Source: Tenacibaculum singaporense (GTDB lineage Bacteria > Bacteroidota > Bacteroidia > Flavobacteriales > Flavobacteriaceae). Taken from it: a stretch of DNA of 64,000 nt. The position numbers and the translations under genes were made by a program. The DNA lies in the NCBI RefSeq assembly GCF_003867015.1, contig NZ_CP032548.1:682001-746000 (forward strand). The letters run 5' to 3'. Under the pieces are notes generated by a model, which made no database searches, was not told where the DNA came from, and saw only the letters and a list, made by a program, of their open reading frames with translations. Positions within the stretch are counted from its first letter, which is position 1. Each line of letters begins with the position of its first letter. Positions 60,108-64,000 of the stretch are shown piece after piece.

Positions 60108-61010
60108 TTATTTTAGGGCTAGATATTTTTTACCTGCTTGAATACCGTTTACAAATGTATTTATTTGATAAGTTCCTGAACTAATTTTGCTATCTACACT
60201 AACAAAAGAAATCATAGATAGTTGTTTGTTATTGTACTCAGCAATTAAAATATCGCTACACCATATCTTTTTTTTGTTTTGTAAACTTACTTCTTTAAAT
60301 GGAGTAATAACTTTTTTATTTGTATCCATTACTTGGATATAAACTTCCTTAGGGCCAGGGGATGCTACTTTGTTTTCTAGTAAATCAAATTCTATTTTAA
60401 AGGCGTTTACCTTATTAGATCTTGTTGTTGAGGTAAACTTTCCATTTTTTTTCTTTTTCATGGCTTCTGCTTTTATGGTAGAAATCTCAATAACTTCTGC
60501 AGTAGCTATTTTTTTCTTTAAGGCTTGTTTTTCTTTACTTAAAAAACGATTTATATTGGTAAGTTTAACGTTTTGTTTTTCTTTAACTAATAAAGCTTCC
60601 TGTACACTATCATTTTTTGTGATTAATTCATTATTTATGGTATTAAGATGGTTTATTTGAGTAAAAAGCTTTTCGTTTTCTTCAATAAGTATCCCTGTTC
60701 TTTTTCTGTAGTATCTAATAAATTTATAGTCTACTTCTTTTAAATTTTTAACAGAATCTCTAAGTTGAATCACTTTATGAAGTTCATCTCTTAACTTTAA
60801 TGAATATTCACTTTTCTTATAGTTTACTTCTTCATAATCTTCAATAATATTTGTTAACTCGTTTTCCAGCTCTTTTTTTTCCAGCTCAAAAACAGCTTTG
60901 AGTTCAGAATAGTCTCTAGCATTTTCATAGGATAAAAACCCAATAACAAGTATTAGTAAAATTAAAAAGGCAACGAAGCCATTGTTTTTTATTTTTGAGG
61001 CAGGCATCAT
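60108..61010 (-). CDS. Membrane-anchored coiled-coil protein, paralogue A
   Basis: A 300-residue protein with the same layout as its downstream neighbour: membrane helix (about 10-26, GFVAFLILLILVIGFLSY), coiled coil (30-175) and beta-rich C-terminal domain (FKIEFDLLENKVASPGPKEVYIQVMD). Shared blocks are FDLLEN, a KRSSGKLTSTSRS/KKNGKFTSTTRS linker, and YNN(R/K)QLS-type endings. 52 bases separate the two genes; they are likely one transcript. The repeated arrangement suggests both copies are kept for a purpose. No known family is recognised. Confidence 0.75.
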   Translation of the reverse strand: MMPASKIKNNGFVAFLILLILVIGFLSYENARDYSELKAVFELEKKELENELTNIIEDYEEVNYKKSEYSLKLRDELHKVIQLRDSVKNLKEVDYKFIRYYRKRTGILIEENEKLFTQINHLNTINNELITKNDSVQEALLVKEKQNVKLTNINRFLSKEKQALKKKIATAEVIEISTIKAEAMKKKKNGKFTSTTRSNKVNAFKIEFDLLENKVASPGPKEVYIQVMDTNKKVITPFKEVSLQNKKKIWCSDILIAEYNNKQLSMISFVSVDSKISSGTYQINTFVNGIQAGKKYLALK

Positions 61011-61042
61011 TTTAGGGGTTATGCTCCGTGCTAATATACTAT

Positions 61043-61603
61043 TTATTTTTTAACACATTTGTAAATAAAAGCAGGGGGAAAATTTAGAGGTTCAAAGCTT
61101 AAATCGATTGCATTACCAAAAACTTCTTTTAGTTTTTTGTAGTAGGTTAAACTGTATTGATATTGAATAAAAAGCCCAGTAGTAGTTAAAAAGTTGTAGC
61201 TTTTTGTTAAGATAGAGTGTGATATTTCTTTAGGAATTATAGTTAGAGGTAAACTAGAAACAATATAATCAGCTTTAGAGTATCCTAGTTTTTCTATTTC
61301 TAATTTTATGTTTTCTGCAGAGGCTTTTAAAACTACCAATTGAGGATGTTTAATCTTTTTTAATTCTTTAAAAAAAGCATCATTTATTTCAAAACAAATT
61401 AATACAGTATTAGGGTGAAGTTTTTTTAAAATGTATTGTGTTATAGCTCCATTTCCAGGACCTAGTTCTACAATAACTTCAGCAGTTTTAAAATCAATTT
61501 CTTTTAGCATTTTATTTGCCAAGTATCTTGAACTTGGAACAACTGTACCCGATGTTTTGTAGTTTTTTACGGCTTCTTTGAAAAAATTAAACTTTTTACT
61601 CAA
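61043..61603 (-). CDS. Class I SAM-dependent methyltransferase, RsmA/PmtA-like
   Basis: A 186-residue protein starting at TTG 61603 (no closer ATG gives the conserved start KNYKTSGTVVPSSRYLANKML). SAM motif VELGPGNGAITQYIL (45-59) and SSLPLTIIP resemble rRNA adenine dimethylases and phospholipid N-methyltransferases. The NLPY-like site is SLPL here, which fits the lipid or unknown type better than the rRNA enzymes. It is divergent from comF with a short shared promoter region. Confidence 0.75.
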   Translation of the reverse strand: MSKKFNFFKEAVKNYKTSGTVVPSSRYLANKMLKEIDFKTAEVIVELGPGNGAITQYILKKLHPNTVLICFEINDAFFKELKKIKHPQLVVLKASAENIKLEIEKLGYSKADYIVSSLPLTIIPKEISHSILTKSYNFLTTTGLFIQYQYSLTYYKKLKEVFGNAIDLSFEPLNFPPAFIYKCVKK

Positions 61604-61656
61604 AATATAACTTCTGTTGTTTTTTGTATCTTTCTGTTAAAAAAAGGCTTGTAAAG

Positions 61657-62349
61657 ATGCAATTTTTAAAAGAGATATTCTACTTATTCTATCCCAATTT
61701 ATGTGTAAACTGTGAAATAACGTTGTTACAAAACGAAACATTCCTGTGTACTATCTGTAAAAACGACTTACCAATTATAGACGATAATAAGCATACAAAT
61801 GTTACATTAATGTCAAATTTTTATGGAAAAGTACCAATACAAGCCGTACATTCTTTTCTTTTTTATAAAAAGAAAGGAGTTACCCAAAAATTGATCCATC
61901 AATTAAAGTATAAGAATCAGCCAGAAATTGGAATATTCATAGCCGATTGGTTTGGAGAGAGGTTAAAAGCATTAAATACTTTTGTAGATGTAGATTGCAT
62001 TATTCCAGTACCATTACATTCAAAAAAGCTTAAAAATAGAGGATACAACCAAGTAACCATGTTTGGAGAACGATTAAGTGATATTTTGAATGTTGAGTAT
62101 AAGCCAGATATTCTTATAAGAACTTCCAAAACTAAAACGCAAACATTAAAACAACGATTTGAACGGTTTTCTAATAACAAAACAAAGTTTAAACTTGTTG
62201 ACACCACACTTTTTGAAAATAAACATGTTTTACTTATTGATGATGTTATTACTACAGGAGCAACATTAGAAGCTTGTGCAAATGAACTTTTAAAAGCGCA
62301 AAACATAAAGATAAGTGTTGCTACAATGGCGTATACACAAAAAGACTAA
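61657..62349 (+). CDS. comF: ComF-family phosphoribosyltransferase-like protein
   Basis: The ATG at 61657 is preferred over a TTG at 61624 that lies within a -7-like TATCTTTC. The product has 230 residues. Zinc-finger CVNC and CTIC (Cys16, 19, 31, 34) and the PRPP-binding loop VLLIDDVITTGAT (191-203) identify ComF, a protein linked to DNA uptake during natural transformation; the enzyme activity is not shown. It is alone, without other competence genes nearby. Confidence 0.9.
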   Translation: MQFLKEIFYLFYPNLCVNCEITLLQNETFLCTICKNDLPIIDDNKHTNVTLMSNFYGKVPIQAVHSFLFYKKKGVTQKLIHQLKYKNQPEIGIFIADWFGERLKALNTFVDVDCIIPVPLHSKKLKNRGYNQVTMFGERLSDILNVEYKPDILIRTSKTKTQTLKQRFERFSNNKTKFKLVDTTLFENKHVLLIDDVITTGATLEACANELLKAQNIKISVATMAYTQKD

Positions 62350-62403
62350 TACCATTCCATCTTAATTCACTACTTTTGAAAATGGATTTTAAACCATTAA
62401 TTT

Positions 62404-64000
62404 GTGAAAAATAAACACTTTATTTTAGTAACTCTTTTCGCTTTTTTAGTAAGTAGTTGTGCACGTAAGGGACGACCAGAGGGAGGTCCAAAAGATGAAG
62501 CTGCACCAATAATGGTTACAGCAAATCCTCCTTATGAAACTATTCATTTTAAAGATGATAACATTCGTATTTATTTTGATGAGTATATTGTTTTAAAAGA
62601 CCTACAAAAACAGTTGGTAGTTTCTCCGCCAATGAAAAATCCACCGTTAATTACACCACAAGGAACACCAAGTAAGTATATTAATATTAAAATATTAGAC
62701 ACGCTACAGAAAAATACTACTTATACTTTTAACTTTGGAAATGCAGTTCAAGATAACAACGAAAACAATAAGTTGGAGAGCTTTAAGTATGTGTTTTCAA
62801 CAGGAAATTATATTGACTCTTTAAAAATTAAAGGTGCGGTAGCTGATGCTTTTGATAAAAAAGAGGTGAAAGAAGTTAGTGTTTTGTTGTATAAGCTTGA
62901 TAGTACCTACAACGATTCTATTATTTTTAAGAAAAAGCCAAATTATGTAACAAGTACGTTAGATTCTACAAATTTTGAGTTTAGTAACCTGCGTGAAGGA
63001 AAGTATTTAATGTTAGCATTAAAAGAACCATCAAACGATTATATTTTTAATAGTAGAACAGATAAAATTGGTTTTGTAGTAGATACAATTACGTTACCAA
63101 AAGATACTTTGCTAAACAAACCTATTCGTTTTTTTAAAGAAATTCAGCCATATGAGTTTAAAAGAGGAAAAGAAGTAACAAAAGGAAAAATTCAGTTTGG
63201 TTTTGAAGGTAAGCAGGAAGATATGAGTATTGAACTGTTATCGGAAGTTCCACAAAACTACAAGTCATTCACTCAGTTTGAGGAAGATAAAGATACACTC
63301 AATTATTGGTATACACCTATAGAGAGAGATTCATTGAATTTTATAGTGAATAATCAGAATTTTAAAGATACTGTAACTGTGTTTTTAAGAAAAAAGAAAA
63401 TTGACTCTTTATCTGTGTCATCTAGTGTAAGTGGAGTTCTAAACCTAAAAGACACCATGTTTATCAAAACAAACAACCCAATTGTTTCTTTTGATAAATC
63501 TAAATTCTCATTAATTGATAAAGATACTGTTGATGTAGCTTTTGAGTTGAAAAAGCAGTCGATTAATAAACTAGCTGTATTGTTTGAAAAGAAACCTAAA
63601 TATGGCTACATCTTTAAGGGATTACCTAAAGGAATAACTGATATTTATGAAACTACGAACGATACGTTAGATTATAAATTCACAACGCGTACAGTAGAAG
63701 ATTATGCAAGTATTGTGTTGGATGTTAAAAACGAAACAGAATCTCCTGTTATTATTGAACTATTAAGCCAAGATAAGGTAGTAGAAAAAAGATATATTAC
63801 TTCGTCTAAAAAAATAGAATTTACCTTATTAGAACCCAAAGAATATAGTGTTAGAGCTATAGTTGATGAAAATAACAATCGTATGTGGGATACTGGAGAT
63901 TTCTTATTAAGAAAACAGCCAGAGAAAATCATCTATTATGGAACAGTATTTAAATTAAGGGCTAATTGGGTGGTAGAAAATGAAACATTTGTAATTAAGT
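62404..64000 (+). CDS. Ig-like-domain lipoprotein, 3' end outside the window
   Basis: A GTG start at 62404 opens a frame that stays open to the end of the window (532 codons). The first residues MKNKHFILVTLFAFLVSSC are a lipoprotein signal (Cys19). Residues about 40-140 look like a bacterial Ig-like domain of the SbsA/Big_5 type (IRIYFDEYIVLKDLQKQLVV ... NAVQDNNENNKL), followed by repeated beta-rich segments. No ATG is in frame upstream, so GTG is the start. A TACTTTTG element at 62371-62378 may be its promoter. Function unknown; it is probably surface- or periplasm-facing. Confidence 0.8.
   Translation, partial: MKNKHFILVTLFAFLVSSCARKGRPEGGPKDEAAPIMVTANPPYETIHFKDDNIRIYFDEYIVLKDLQKQLVVSPPMKNPPLITPQGTPSKYINIKILDTLQKNTTYTFNFGNAVQDNNENNKLESFKYVFSTGNYIDSLKIKGAVADAFDKKEVKEVSVLLYKLDSTYNDSIIFKKKPNYVTSTLDSTNFEFSNLREGKYLMLALKEPSNDYIFNSRTDKIGFVVDTITLPKDTLLNKPIRFFKEIQPYEFKRGKEVTKGKIQFGFEGKQEDMSIELLSEVPQNYKSFTQFEEDKDTLNYWYTPIERDSLNFIVNNQNFKDTVTVFLRKKKIDSLSVSSSVSGVLNLKDTMFIKTNNPIVSFDKSKFSLIDKDTVDVAFELKKQSINKLAVLFEKKPKYGYIFKGLPKGITDIYETTNDTLDYKFTTRTVEDYASIVLDVKNETESPVIIELLSQDKVVEKRYITSSKKIEFTLLEPKEYSVRAIVDENNNRMWDTGDFLLRKQPEKIIYYGTVFKLRANWVVENETFVIK

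Noticed and set aside
1-64000. Prophage, insertion sequences, rRNA operon or defence island
   Set aside because: No transposase, integrase, phage structural gene, rRNA or recognisable defence cluster was found in reading the window.

Overview
The window looks like a contiguous piece of the chromosome of a marine member of the Flavobacteriaceae (Bacteroidota); Tenacibaculum or a close relative is my best guess, from memory of gene order and not from a search. Supporting signs are the low GC content, the almost complete absence of Shine-Dalgarno sites, promoters with the Bacteroidota TTG / TAnnTTTG elements, gliding and type IX secretion genes (gldH, sprE), a T9SS-sorted secreted phosphatase, many lipoproteins, and an ATP synthase cluster lacking atpD and atpC.

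Layout. 1-7.3 kb: rimK-type ligase, a large BNR-repeat secreted protein, folB, tRNA-Cys(GCA), a small AT-rich stretch of orphan genes (4.87-6.0 kb), an MBL hydrolase, and a 65-residue peptide with a double-glycine leader. 7.3-25.3 kb: extracytoplasmic proteases (S8, M1), glnS, the ricT-gldH-PBP1A operon, a CoA transferase, exonuclease III, a LysM lytic transglycosylase, a DUF4837 lipoprotein and an ABC exporter. 25.4-33.8 kb: sprE, bactofilin, atpZ, then atpB-E-F-H-A-G. 33.9-44.3 kb: an M57-like protease lipoprotein, a membrane protein, the T9SS phosphatase, dxs, rsmI, a PadR regulator with two membrane partners, and a flavodoxin-reductase-like FAD/2Fe-2S enzyme. 44.3-64 kb: LysE, mgtE, rsmA, a TPR protein, a 47-residue gene behind a sigma-54-like promoter, serS, an XRE regulator, ribF, a TonB receptor plus GDSL lipoprotein pair, glyS, two tandem coiled-coil paralogues, a methyltransferase, comF, and the start of an Ig-like lipoprotein that runs off the end.

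Most of the window is core housekeeping. No phage, insertion sequence, CRISPR array or rRNA was seen. The most interesting points are small: the sigma-54-like promoter driving a 47-aa peptide; the double-glycine peptide; two palindromes placed as autoregulatory operators in front of padR and the XRE gene; a set of genes (folB, dxs, rsmI, glyS) whose -7 element lies exactly four bases before ATG, implying leaderless mRNAs; and a 17-bp hairpin between atpE and atpF. All functional calls rest on motifs read by eye; no database search was run.
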